Source: Liquidambar formosana (lineage: Eukaryota; Streptophyta; Magnoliopsida; Saxifragales; Altingiaceae). From it: a stretch of 64,000 nt of DNA. The stretch is taken from assembly GCA_039720395.1 (NCBI GenBank), contig CM077826.1, positions 23,888,430 through 23,952,429 on the forward strand. The letters are read 5' to 3'. The notes below the pieces were generated by a model. It did no database searches. It was not told the origin of the DNA and saw only the letters and a program-made list of their open reading frames with translations. A program made the translations under genes and the position numbers. Of this stretch, positions 10,555-22,987 are shown one piece after another (within the stretch, counting starts at the first letter, position 1; every line of letters begins with the position of its first letter).

Positions 10555-12965
10555 CTTGGTTGAATATACTCATCACTTGAATATATTCTTCCATTTCAAA
10601 AGTGTATTCACTCTTTGAATATGCTTCTCGGTTTCAAATTCTCATTCCCTATCCTACTTGGTTGAATATACTCATCACTTGAATATATTCTTCCATTTCA
10701 AAAGTGTATTCACTCTTTGAATATGCTTCTCGGTTTCAAATTCTCATTCCCTATCCTACTTGGTTGAATATATTCATCACTTGAATATATTTTTCCATTT
10801 CAAAAGTGTATTCACCCTTTGAATATGCTTCTCAGTTTCAAATTCTCATTTTCTATCATACTTGGTTGAATATATTCATCACTTGAATATATTCTTCCAT
10901 TTCAAAAGCATGTTCGCCCATTGAATATGCTTCCTAGTTTCAGATCCTCATTATCACTTACTTGGTTAAATATATTCATCACTTGAATATATTTCTCCAT
11001 TTCAATGGTATGTTCATCACTTGAACATACTTCTCAGATATTTTGTCACTTACTTGGTTAAGTATATCCATCGCTTGGGTACACTTCTCCATTTCAATGG
11101 TATGTTCATCACTTGAACATACTTCTCAGATCATTTGTCACTTACTTGGTTAAGTATATCCACCACTTGGGTATATGTTTTCCATTTCAATGGTATACTC
11201 ATCACTTGAGTATACTTCTCAGATATTTTGCCACTTACTTGGTTAAGTATATCCATCGCTTGGGTATATTTCTCCATTTCAATGGTATGTTCATCACTTG
11301 AACATACTTCTCAGAATATTTGTCACTTACTTGGTTAAATATATTCATGACTAGAATATATTTCTCCATTTCAATGGTGTACTCATCACTTGAGTACACT
11401 TCTCAGATTATTCTCTATCTTACTTGCTTAAGTATATCCATCGCTTGGGTACACTTCTCTATTTCAATGGTATGTTCAACACTTGAACATACTTCTCAGA
11501 TCATTTGTCACTTACTTGGTTAAGTATATCCACCACTTGGGTATATTTTTTCCATTTCAATGGTATACTCATCACTTGAGTATACTTCTCAGATATTTTG
11601 CCACTTACTTGGTTAAGTATATCCATCGCTTGGGTATATTTCTCCATTTCAATGGTATGTTCATCACTTGAACATACTTCTCAGAATATTTGTCACTTAC
11701 TTGGTTAAATATATTCATGACTAGAATATATTTCTCCATTTCAATGGTGTACTCATCACTTGAGTACACTTCTCAGATTATTCTCTATCTTACTTGCTTA
11801 AGTATATCCATCGCTTGGATATATTTCTCTATTTCAATGGTATGTTTATCACTTAAACATACTTGTCACTTACTTGGTTAAGTATATCCATCACTTGGAT
11901 ATATTTCTCTATTTCAATGGTATGTTTATCACTTAAACATACTTGTCACTTACTTGGTTACGTATATTCGTGACTAGAATATATTTCTCCATTTCAATGG
12001 TGTACTCATCACTTGAGTACACTTCTCAGATTATTCTTATCTTACTTGGTTAAATATATCCGTCGTTTGGATATATTTCTCCATCTCAATGGTATGCTCA
12101 TCACTTGAGTGTACTTCTCAGCTTACTTGGTTAAATATATCCATCACTTGGATACATTTCTCCATTTCAAAAGTATGTTCATCACTTGAACGTACTTCTC
12201 AGTCTTTTTCAATCATTAAGTATACTCATCACTTGAGTATTATTTCTCAGCATCTTTTTCATCACTTGGTTAAATATGTTCGTAACCTGAATATATTTCT
12301 CCATTTCAAAAGTACACTCATCACTTGAATACACCTCTCAGATTATTCTTATCCTACTTGGTTAAAGATATCCATCGCTTGGATATATTTCTCCATTTCA
12401 ATGGTATGCTCACCACTTGAGTATACTTCTCAGATTTCATTCTCAGATTACTTGGTTAAATATATCCATCGCTTGGATATATTTCTCCATTTCAATGGTA
12501 TGCTCACCACTTGAGTATACTTCTCAGATTTCATTCTCAGATTACTTGGTAAAATATATCCATCGCTTGGATATATTTCTCCATTTCAATGGTATGCTCA
12601 CCACTTGAGTATACTTCTCAGATTTCATTCTCACATTACTTGGTTAAATATATTCGTGACCTGAATATATTTCTCCATTTCAGTGGTATACTCATCACTT
12701 GAGTATACTTCTCAGATATTTTGTCACTCACTTGGTTAAATATATTCGTGACCTGAATATACTTCTCCATTTCTAAGGTACGTTCATCACTTGAACGTAC
12801 TTTTCAGATCTCATTCTCATCACTTGGTTAAATATATTCGTGACTAGAATATATTTCTCCGTTTCAAAAGTATGTTCATTCGTAGTGGCTTGAATATGCT
12901 TCTCTTATCAATTCTTAACCCCCAGTGGTTTAAGTATACTCATGACTTGAGTACACTTCCTTATT
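10555..12965 (+). repeat. Gy1 3' tandem array of hairpin units (about 92-102 bp)
   Basis: Units begin near CTTGGTTAAATATAT. The period is 102 bp early in the array and about 92 bp later. Each unit holds two short inverted repeats around loops such as TCACT, for example GTATGTTCA-TCACT-TGAACATAC and ATATATCCA-TCGCT-TGGATATAT. A block of about 370 bp is duplicated (11113 onward and 11483 onward). Small ORFs inside are repeats of one another and not genes. Tandem arrays before the 3' LTR are common in Tat/Ogre elements. Confidence 0.88.
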
Positions 12966-13062
12966 TCAGTCTCAGGTTTTCAACCTCCCATCATTGTTGG
13001 TATCAGTGTGTGATTTTTCCGGGCTTTTTGGCCAAAAATGGGTTGTTCTTTATTATTGGTTC

Positions 13063-13077
13063 ACAAGTGTAACTTGT
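13063..13077 (+). other. Hairpin next to Gy1 polypurine tract
   Basis: ACAAGT-GTA-ACTTGT. The Gy2 counterpart (27306-27320) is GCAAGT-TTC-ACTTGC, which keeps the pairing with a different end pair. Confidence 0.6.
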
Positions 13078-13082
13078 TCGCC

Positions 13083-13095
13083 AATGAGGGGCTTC
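13083..13095 (+). promoter_or_regulatory. Gy1 polypurine tract region
   Basis: AATGAGGGGCTTC directly precedes the LTR start TGTCACACCCC. The same string precedes the Gy2 LTR on the other strand. It primes plus-strand DNA synthesis. Confidence 0.75.
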
Positions 13096-14826
13096 TGTCA
13101 CACCCCATTTTTGCACCACCTTACTAGGGCTCATCATTTCATGCATGTTTTTGTTTGGTTTTTGAGTCTAGTCACTTGCATTAGTTTTCTAGAGTCACAA
13201 GGACAATGGATATGAATTTTGGTTCAAATTGGAGTTGATCTTGAGGGATAATAAGAGCTTTTGTGACTTGAGGGGCATAATTGTCTTTTAAGTCCCAAAC
13301 TTTTCATTTGACCTTGGAATGATCTCCAAATTGTCAATTGGAGTTCATATGGATGCATATGAGGTATTAAGTCCCGTGGCCCTGATGATGAGTTTAGTGT
13401 GGTTATTTACGGATTATCCTTGAAGAATTAGTGCGAATCACAGCATGAGATTTTTGGTTAAAATGAAAAGAAAATTATTTTATTAAATTAGCCATTTTTA
13501 TCATGACACTAACACGTGTACGTATGTGATGAGTGTGTGTACGCACATACGATACATGTGCATGCGTGTTAGCGGTCAGTCTCCCAATTTTTATAAAAGA
13601 CAATTTCCTTTTCCTATTCAGATTAGAAGTCTTTTATCATTATAAAATACCTTTTGATTATTCTCCAAAGAAACCTAGTCCAGGAAGGAAAGGGAAACTC
13701 CAGATTTCAGCTATAAATACTCTCTTAATGTCTTTAAACAGGGAGGGGAGAAGAGGGTTTGGAGGGAGTGAAATTCGTCATAATTCAGCAGCAGATTTTC
13801 TGAAAAGCAGCAGTCGTATTTTAATCATAACCTTTTCATCCGAAGTCAGAATGTGATGAAATTAGTCTTGTTAGAAAGATAATTCAATTCTCTACAACTT
13901 TGTATTTCACAAGCTTTGTCCAAATCCAACGTTTTCATACCCAAAAACGCGATTGAAGTTGCTGCTGCTGCAAAGTGACGAAAATCACTTTTCTTTTCTC
14001 TTGTTCTCTTTTTGTTTTCTATTTTCTTTTCAAAGTTGAGTGAGTTTTGATCTCTTTGCTGTGATACCACTTTGACAAAGAGGAGGATTCGTGTTGATTT
14101 GATTCACTCTAAAGACCTGAGGAGCCACGAACAATTACAAACACAAAGGAAGGCCCTTCCTAAGGTATTCTCCTTCTCTATTCAAGCTTAAACTAAGTTT
14201 TCATATGGGTTAGGCTTATTGCATGTTAAAGGTAACTTTTTTATCATGTATTAACACTCTAGCTAGTTAATATACATGGAATATCTATTTTTTATCTACT
14301 GTTTAGCATGCTTTAGGGCTGTCCTTTAGGTTTTTAATGCATAGTTATGATTCTTGTGCTCCTGTTTGTCCTTGTGCTAGGATTAGTGTCATTGCATGTT
14401 AGAGTTAGGATTTTCATCATGTTATATTGCTTTAGTTAGTTAATATGCATGATTTAATTTCTGTTTAGTTTGGTTTTAGCATGATTAAAGTATGTCTTGT
14501 GAGTTTTTAAGCATATTTGTGAGTTTAGGGTTTTAGAGTCATTGTTTTGTGTTTGTTTTCATATAGCATGATAAAGTAGTCTTTTTTATTGGTTTTTCTT
14601 CGTGTTTGCTGTATATGTTTTTCATATGGAGTAAACATGATAGTTTTGCATGCATGTTAGTATGTTTTAGGGTTTTTATGCATGATATGGTTCTAGGAAT
14701 ATGTTAGGACTTATTATTGTTCGCTGTTTTTGCTATTGGCATGCTTAGTGGATGATTTTAGGTCATAATACTATTCTGTCCAGATTTGCATGTTAGTGTT
14801 TTTGCATGGTTTTGAGCACTTGTAAG
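13096..14826 (+). repeat. Gy1 3' LTR, segment 1
   Basis: Starts TGTCACACCCCATTTTTGC after the polypurine tract. A TATA box (CTATAAATA) lies at 13711-13719. It closely matches the LTR at 59518-62322 read in reverse. The segment ends at the GTAAG duplication of the solo copia LTR insertion. Small ORFs inside (for example around 13533) have no coding support. Confidence 0.9.
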
Positions 14827-16495
14827 TGTTGGGAATCTAACTACCAAGAGGAAAAATACAAAGGCGGAATTTAAAATTTTTCCTATGATTCCCAAACCCA
14901 TGAATCTTAATTATGCTTAATACAAAACAAAAACCCTAACTAGAAGAGGGTAGAATTACTTACAGTTGATTCAAGTCTTCTCCTTTATGCTCCAAGCTTT
15001 GTCTTCTGATTGAGCAGTCCAAGTGTACTGCCTCCAACAGTATCCACACCTAGCTTGAGCAAGTTGTCCTTTCCTTCTTCTTCCTTAGGGTTGCTAGAGG
15101 TGGAGAAGAGGGAGAGAGAGAGAGAGCCTCCAAGGGAATTTTCGGCCAGCACAAGGGAGCCTCCAAAATGGCTTCAAGTTATGATGTCATCACATCATAA
15201 GAGGCTTTAAATAGCCTCCAACTAGGGCCGGCCAAGGGGGGAGTTCAAACCCTAATCTAATTTGTGTAATTACTCTTAATTACACAATTAGCCCACTAGT
15301 TTGCATCAAATACAAATTAGCCCCTTAAAGAACTTTTCTTTAATCACTTATACCCTTTCTCTCATAGACAATCAAGCTCTCTTAGCATGATCAGTGTGTG
15401 ACCCATTGGGTTCACATCATCAAGTAGTAGGAACAGCACAAGTTGTGCACAATGGAACACTTTCCATTAAGGGTCTAATTGAAACTCCTTTCAATTCCCT
15501 AATTGATTATAACTCATTTATATCAATTAGGGCTTCTACTAACCATGAGTAACACCTAGCATATGGCTCATGGTGTGGTCCTTAATGAGGTGAATAGTCA
15601 TTTACAAAGAACCCTTCTGTTATAGTTTACAGGTTACAATTCCATCCTTCCATCAACACAATGTCTCCAATTGAACTAATAGGACATGGAAGTCTGTCAA
15701 GTCCCTAGTTCAATTACTTTATACTCATTCATTAATATCAACTCAATGATGAACTTATGGAAACTCCTTTCCATATTCATTCTACCATGGGCCCATGGAT
15801 TTAATGAGTTATATTCAATGAATGCTGTATGAGACATTCACTCTCTTTTTCCTGAGAGTGATGGATTCCTTGTTGATCACTCACATGCCTTCACACACAT
15901 AGCAGTAGGGCCAATGAACACCCTTACAGACCCCTGAATAGGATCTGCACTTAGTGTTATCAAACTTCTAAAGCTACATGTATAAGACAACCATGGTGTC
16001 TCAGGTCTAAGGATTACTTGTACCACTATAACAATGAGAAACTGATTGACAGGCAGGTTAAAACTCCATTCAGTTTATCTCATATCTTTGGTCACATTCA
16101 GTGTACCTATTCTGATAATAGGCACCCACTTGTTGGTTGTAGTGTCTCCACACAAATAGCTTGAGACTAGCTATCCTCCTATAGAGTCAACCTAACAAGT
16201 GCTAGTCCTATGGTTCATTATTGTCCATCATAGTGAACCTTCAACTAGGAATGATTTAGGAGTTTAGTACAGAGATATATTTACAGTCTCAAAATTACAA
16301 CCCTTTGTAATTTCATATTCTCAACTCTAACTCCATGGACATATTATGTAAATATAAATGATGCATATAAACATAATAGAATAAGCCCTTTTATTAAATC
16401 AATAATAAATGTGACATGTATAAATGAAATCAATTGATTGTTCCTAATCCCTAAACAATCATCTCCATGATTGGCTCTAGGGCATAATCCTAACA
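14827..16495 (-). repeat. Solo copia LTR S1, TSD GTAAG
   Basis: 1,669 bp from TGTTGGGAATC to GCATAATCCTAACA, flanked by GTAAG at 14822-14826 and 16496-16500. Without internal sequence on either side it is a solo LTR, formed by recombination between the two LTRs of an inserted element. In its own sense (- strand) it begins TGTTAGGATTATGCCC. Confidence 0.93.
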
Positions 16496-16500
16496 GTAAG

Positions 16501-16603
16501 GGTGCAAATAGGTGTGGTATTTGTCCTATGGCAAATAGGGCTGCTTATGTCTGAAATAGCTAATGCTTGGAGCTAATTGCGCTCAGGTAAGTGGGTGTGA
16601 AGG
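16501..16603 (+). repeat. Gy1 3' LTR, segment 2
   Basis: 103 bp of Gy1 LTR between the two copia insertions. It matches 60320-60420 in reverse. Its last five bases (GAAGG) are the target duplication of copia A. Confidence 0.88.
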
Positions 16604-18298
16604 TGTTGGGAATCAAACTAGAGAGGAAAACTACAAAGGCGGAATTAAAATTTTCCTACGATTCCCAAACCCATGAATCCGATTATGCATAATACAAAAA
16701 CATAAACCCTAACTACCAAGAGAGTTGGGATTACTTACAGTTGATTAATGTCTTCTCCTTTATGCTCCAAGCTTTTTCTTCTCCTTTTTTTTCTCCAAGC
16801 TTTGTCTCCGGACAGCGGTGAATGAGCAGCCCAAGTGTGCTGCCTCCAACGGTATCCACACCTAGCTAGAGCTTGTTGTCCTTTCCTTCTTCTTCCTTAT
16901 GGTTGCTAGAGGTGGAGAAGAGGGAGAGAGAGAGAGGGAGAGCTGTAATTTTTCCAGCCAGCCCTTGGGGAAGAGTGATTGTGATGATGTCATCACCTTA
17001 TAGTGGGTATTATATAGCCCACTAATAGGGCCGGCCAAGGGGGGATTCCAAACCCTAATCTAATTTGTGTAATTACTCTTAATTACACAATTAGCCCACT
17101 AGTTTGCATCAAATACAAATTAGCCCCTTAAAGAACTTTTCTTTAATCACTTATACCCTTTCTCTCATAGACAATCAAGCTCTCTTAGCATGATCAGTGT
17201 GTGACCCATTGGGTTCACATCATCAAGTAGTAGGAACAGCACAAGTTGTGCACAATGGAACACTTTCCATTAAGGGTCTAATTGAAACTCCTTTCAATTC
17301 CCTAATTGATTATAACTCATTTATATCAATTAGGGCTTCTACTAACCATGAGTAACACCTAGCATATGGCTCATGGTGTGGTCCTTAATGAGGTGAATAG
17401 TCATTTACAAAGAACCCTTCTGTTATAGTTTACAGGTTACAATTCCATCCTTCCATCAACACAATGTCTCCAATTGAACTAATAGGACATGGAAGTCTGT
17501 CAAGTCCCTAGTTCAATTACTTTATACTCATTCATTAATATCAACTCAATGATGAACTTATGGAAACTCCTTTCCATATTCATTCTACCATGGGCCCATG
17601 GATTTAATGAGTTATATTCAATGAATGCTGTATGAGACATTCACTCTCTTTTTCCTGAGAGTGATGGATTCCTTGTTGATCACTCACATGCCTTCACACA
17701 CATAGCAGTAGGGCCAATGAACACCCTTACAGACCCCTGAATAGGATCTGCACTTAGTGTTATCAAACTTCTAAAGCTACATGTATAAGACAACCATGGT
17801 GTCTCAGGTCTAAGGATTACTTGTACCACTATAACAATGAGAAACTGATTGACAGGCAGGTTAAAACTCCATTCAGTTTATCTCATATCTTTGGTCACAT
17901 TCAGTGTACCTATTCTTATAATAGGCACCCACTTGTTGGTTGTAGTGTCTCCACACAAATAGCTTGAGACTAGCTATCCTCCTATAGAGTCAACCTAACA
18001 AGTGCTAGTCCTATGGTTCATTACTGTCCATCATAGTGAACCTTCAACTAGGAATGATTTAGGAGTTTAGTACAGAGATATATTTAGAGTCTCAAAATTA
18101 CAACACTTTGTAATTTCATATTCTCAACTCTAACTCCATGGACATATTATGTAAATATAAATGATGCATATAAACACAATAGAATAAGCCCTTTTATTAA
18201 ATCAATAATAAATGTGACATATATAAATGAAATCAATTGATTGTTCCTAATCCCTAAACAATCATCTCTATGATTGGCTCTAGGGCATAATCCTAACA
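16604..18298 (-). repeat. Copia A 3' LTR
   Basis: Begins TGTTGGGAATC and ends ATCCTAACA on the + strand. The CTCCCACTTGCACTA tract that follows is the reverse complement of the usual copia polypurine tract. Confidence 0.93.
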
Positions 18299-18309
18299 AT
18301 CTCCCACTT
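18299..18309 (-). promoter_or_regulatory. Copia A polypurine tract
   Basis: AAGTGGGAGAT on the - strand, directly before the LTR. This is the classic plant copia sequence at this place. Confidence 0.85.
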
Positions 18310-20368
18310 GCACTATAGCCAATCCACCATGTATCTCATACTCATATCCTGTCGGTGGTGATCCAACACACTTGGGTCATAGCTTTAGTAAAGGGGTCTT
18401 CTTTATTCTCTGTTGTATTAAACTTCTATATGTATATGTCATCTCTTCCAATGATCTCTCTAATCACTTGGAATCGCTGCTTAAAGTTTGGACTTTTGAT
18501 GAGACCGTGGATCCTTGTCTTGAGCACTAGCCTTATTGTTGTCACAAAAACAATAGTAAAGGCTTCTCAATGTTAGGAACCACTCCTAGTTCTGCAATGA
18601 ACTTACTCATCCAAACATGCAGCAATGCGCTCAAATTTACAGCTCCACCATTTAAGGTGAGAACATACCTCGATGTTGATCTCCTATCATCATCGTCAGA
18701 TTGAAATCTGAATCTGTTATACCAACCATTTCTAAGTTTCTTTCTCCATAGACAAAGCATGGGTCCTTAGTTCTTCTCAAGTACTTAAGGATAGCTTTGA
18801 CTTCTTCCCAGTGTTCCTTATCTGGGTTTGCCTGATATCTGCTCGTAACATTTACAGCAAAACTGATATCTGGTCTTTTAGTTATAGACAACTTGATTCC
18901 ATGTCTGACAGGAATTAGACCTCCTTTTGGAATCATGCATTTTGAACTCTTTCAAAATCTTGTCTATGTACTTCGATTGGGAGAGACTTAGCATCCTTTA
19001 ATATCTATCTCTATAGACCTCTATTCCCAGAATATAGGATGCTTCTTCCAAATCTTTTATGGAGAAACTTTGTGAAAAACCAATTTTTCACTTTTGACAA
19101 CGTCTCTACATTATTCCTAATAAGTAGAACGTCATTCACTTATAGGACCATAAATGTGATCGCACTCCCACTAACCCTTTGTACAATCATGGTACAATAA
19201 TGGGTTCTGTCTCAACAGGGACAAGGGTTGCATCAATGTCGGTTTGTGTCTCATTAGACAACTCTTTGAGTTCTATTTTCCTGTTGTTGCTGCCTTCTTG
19301 AATAAACTCTTTTTCAAGAAAGATTGCAAACATACAAACAAAACACCTTTTGTTCATCAGGATAATAGATATGATATCCTAAACTTTCTTTAGGGTAATC
19401 CACAAACCTACATTTAAGTTATCTTGATTTCCAATTTGGTTCCACTGTACGTCTCTACATATGCAGTGCAACCCCATACCTTAACATGCTTAAGGTTTGG
19501 TGCTTCCCTTTCCATATCTCATATAGGTCTTAAGGGACAGCCTTGGTTTGAACTCTGTTTCACAGGTACGTGGCAATTTCTAGGGCATATCCTAACAAGG
19601 ATAATATTAGGTCGTTGTAACTTATCATGGACCTAACCATATCCAATAAGGTTCTATTCCTCTTTTCTGACACACCATTAAGTTATGGTGTTCTAAGAGG
19701 TGTCCATTGTGATTGAATGCCCGTTTGAACAAGTTGATCTGAAAATTGACCGGTTAAATATTTGTCTCCTTGATCCAATCGAAGAGCTTTAATACTTTTA
19801 CCGATTTGTTTCTCTACTTCATATCTGAATTCTTTGAACCTTTCAAATATTTCAGACTTGTACTTCATTAAGTATACACACCCAAACCTAGAATGAATCA
19901 TTGGTAAAGGTTGTAAAGTAAGAGAAACTTCTACATACATCATTATGTATATCTTGTTCTCTTAGGTTTATTAGCATTCAATTTAGAACTATCATGCTCC
20001 ATTGCAATTCATATTTGCAATAAAGTTTAGAAAATAAAGGCCATCCACATAAACTCCAGAAGTAATGAACTCTTCATTTAATAGAAAACATTTATTAAAT
20101 CAAACTAAAACCTCGTTTAGATAAAACTGAAATAAAATTAATGTTTCTAATAACTTCTGGAATGTAAAGATAGCCAACTATTATTTCTAAACTACTCCAT
20201 TAGGTAGAGTCAAGCAACAAGCCCCACAGCTAATGCAGCAACATTTGCTCCATTCCCCACTTGTAGGGTTGATCCGCCTTTACTCTGCCTTCTGCTTCCC
20301 ACTAGATTCTGCATGGAATTCAAAATTCACATCAGAATTAAGTACCCAAGTGGAAGCAGAACTAACAT
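18310..20368 (-). pseudogene. Copia A decayed pol
   Basis: No long frame survives. Recognisable pieces on the - strand are the end of RT and start of RNase H at 18652-18936 (KRPDISFAVNVTSRYQANP, ILKYLRRTKDPCFVY, GITDSDF) and the integrase core at 19683-19943 (RFGCVYLMKYKSE, GKSIKALRLDQGDKYL, QSQWTPLRTP). Most of RT and protease is missing or unrecognisable. The integrase fragment opens with the same out-of-frame stretch (LTLQPLPMIHSRFG) as copia E, so that damage predates both insertions. Confidence 0.8.
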
Positions 20369-20918
20369 TTAGTTTAGAGCATGATCCATACCTTTCAAAG
20401 GTTGGTTCTTTAGAGTATCCAGATACTCCCGGCAGTTACGTTTCCAGTGCCCATCCTTGCCGCAGTGAAAACAGGTTCCTTTGGCTTTGTTGTTACCTTT
20501 CTTCTTCCTCTAGGTACTCTTACCCTTGCCTATACCTTTGCCCTTAGGCTTGAGCTTAGACTTGGAAGTAGCAGCTTCATTAAATTCAAGCAAGAATTCT
20601 TTCCCATACAACTCTTGTATGTTGATAAAAATCTCGTAAGCACTTCCCATGGACTCGTGTTGCTTCTTAAGCTCGAGACTCATAAATACCATCATATAGC
20701 ACCTTGCCATGAGATCGTCGTCCATGCGCTTCTGGTAAGCGTCTTTCTCTTGCTGAGTTGTAGCCTCAGTAGGAGCAATGGGAAGTGGATTATGAAGTGC
20801 ATAGGTAAGATTCTTGGAATCCAAAACAATTTTTTAGATTCCTAAGCCAATCAAGACAATTTGGTCCAGTCAAACGGTTGATGTCCAATATTTTGGATAA
20901 CGGGTTGAGGTGAGCCAT
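20369..20918 (-). pseudogene. Copia A gag remnant with internal deletion
   Basis: Runs from the ATG at 20918 (MAHLNP-like start) to TAA at 20369. At 550 bp against 873 bp for the copia E gag, about 320 bp of the middle is deleted and the frame is broken. Recognisable blocks are QQEKDAYQKRMDDDLMARCY, IQELYGKEF and a KPKGK-rich basic stretch. The zinc knuckle keeps canonical CFHCGKDGHWKRNC. The matching intact frame is at 62402-63274. Confidence 0.82.
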
Positions 20919-21094
20919 TTCTATGAACTACATATAAAAATTAAATAGAGAATTAGATTTCATTTTTAATCCATAATGATCGGGTCTTTAATCATATGGT
21001 ACCTCCCACTATTTTATCAAATTCCATACACCCTCTGATGGAATTCGGGAATCTCATTCCTAATGGGGATTGGGGTCCCACTGTGACCTAGAAG

Positions 21095-21299
21095 CCTCAC
21101 ATGTTAGTTTCTTGACTTCTAACCCACAGTAAGAAGACAACTCTTTGTCTATTGCTTCATAAGCAAATTCCAATCGTTCTGCCTCTAGGGTACATACTCC
21201 TCACATGTTAGTTTCTTGGAATACTTCCCTAGTTAAGTTAAACCCATCATTCACACAGGTATGTTTCACCAAATATATACCTCACATGTTAGTTTCTTG
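21095..21299 (-). other. Three constant-loop stem-loops in copia A leader
   Basis: The 20-bp word at 21095, 21199 and 21280 is each time flanked by inverted arms that differ between copies: TAGAAG with CTTCTA, AGGG with CCCT, and TATATACC with GGTATATA. Spacing is 104 and 81 bp, the same as in copia B (50238, 50342, 50423). Confidence 0.65.
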
Positions 21300-22593
21300 G
21301 TATATACCAGCTTAGGCACCCCATGATATCTACATATGTGATAGTTTCAAGTAATGTCTTTAATATGGGTAGCTCCTACATGTCTGCAGCCAGGTACCCA
21401 CATGAAGGGACGTTAGATGATCCTATAATGATGGAAGGCAATGAAGAATCCATTCCCTAATGTATTCTCCATTTCCAACTTAATATTAAAAGAGAGGGGT
21501 TTTAAGGGTCTCATCAAATTAACTAATCTAACATACATCTCATGCATTTAAATAAGAAATATATAACAACATTATATATATATTTAATCCACTTATCGAT
21601 ATTAGTCCCTATAAGGTGACATATAACGATCTTTGGATTTGGAGCTATCTCTATTAATCTCATTAAAAGCTCCCACTATGATGATTATGGACTTTAAGAG
21701 GATTCAATCCAAGCCAATGAATTGAATCCTAGGTCTAAGGTGGGTGTAGGTGATCGTAAAACATTCATTCGAAACATAGCATGCACTCTTGAAAATCTTC
21801 TTCAAGCTTTCAAGTCCTTCAATCTCCTCCATTAGCTTCATGGTCTCCACCATAGGCTTATTGGGCTCCACCATGCTCCTTTAGGTCCACCATACTCCTT
21901 AGTGCGCTCTCGATTACATAACATTTACATAATTTAAAGAAAGGGATACATAAGGGGAATGCTAGAGAGAGAGAAGAAGGTGGCATGCAAGCCCCAAATA
22001 AATAATACATCACCAAAAATTGACAACTCTTGAAAAATTATACAACCCATTCATAAGACGGCCAATCACAATTGGTTTAAGGGGTATAGTCCATAATCAT
22101 CATCCATCCATAACCATACAAACATATTGCATAATAAAGGAAATAACTGTAAGCAATAAACATATGGGCATTCATGGCAACTCTATTGATTGGTTTTCAT
22201 TAATCTCATTAATGTGCCCTAATCTTATTAGGAGATGCATAAGTTCCTGAATTAATTAAGTCTTAACATTTAAGACATTTAATTTCAATTAATCAAATCA
22301 ACTGAAACATTTAAAGTCCCCTAATTAAACTCTAATATCAAATATTAGGATCTTTTTAATTAAACAAAACAATTTTATTTAATTAAAATTTCCAGATTTT
22401 TATTTAATCCTAAATTGTGTTTTAAACCATTTAAAACAATATAAAATTAATCACCATTAATTAAATAATCAATTTCGGAATTAAATAAAATCATTTTATT
22501 AATTAATTAGTGCATTAGGGTTTCCTAAAACCCTAAACCCTAAATGCATTAACTCTAAACCCTAAGTGTAACCCTAATGCATTAAATGCCTTA

Positions 22594-22987
22594 TGATTGG
22601 TCAATTAATGGCCAATCATTTAAACCCTAGGTTTATACGGTATTAATGATTAGGATTAGGGTTTAATTAATGCCACCTAGGATATTAATTACTCTTAATT
22701 AATATGCACTAATTAGGGTTTCTAAAACCCTAAACCTTAAACCTATTAAATGCCAATGATTAATTACTAAACCATTAATGATCATGATTGGTCATTAATG
22801 ACCAATCATTTAACCCTAGGTTAGACACATTAATTACTAGGTTTAGTTATTAATTAATGCATTAATAGAGTTAGGGTTTAATTAATACGAATTAGGGTTT
22901 CCTAAACCCTAAACCCTAGACATCATAAATGCACTTAATTATACCCTGATGATTAATAACCATGATTGGTCAATTAATGACCAATCA
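22594..22987. repeat. CCAAT-containing palindromes in copia A leader
   Basis: Three copies. The middle one (22785-22808) is a perfect 24-bp palindrome of TGATTGGTCATT and its complement. The others have one extra central base and at most one arm mismatch. Confidence 0.7.

Noticed and set aside
11113..12608. Series of 60-80 codon ORFs on the + strand
   Set aside because: They repeat one another at the period of the tandem array and have no family motif; they are frames through hairpin repeats.
13533..13856. ORF of 107 codons (also 61478-61708 on the other strand)
   Set aside because: Lies within Gy1-type LTRs over the promoter and TATA region; shared only because the LTRs are copies.
20447..20845. 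+ strand ORF of 132 codons across the copia A gag remnant
   Set aside because: It is the complement of recognisable copia gag sequence on the - strand.
22500..22930. CCCTAAA-like words suggesting interstitial telomere repeats
   Set aside because: Words are isolated, mixed with AATTAGGG and never form a run of several exact units; the same region recurs in copia B as leader sequence.
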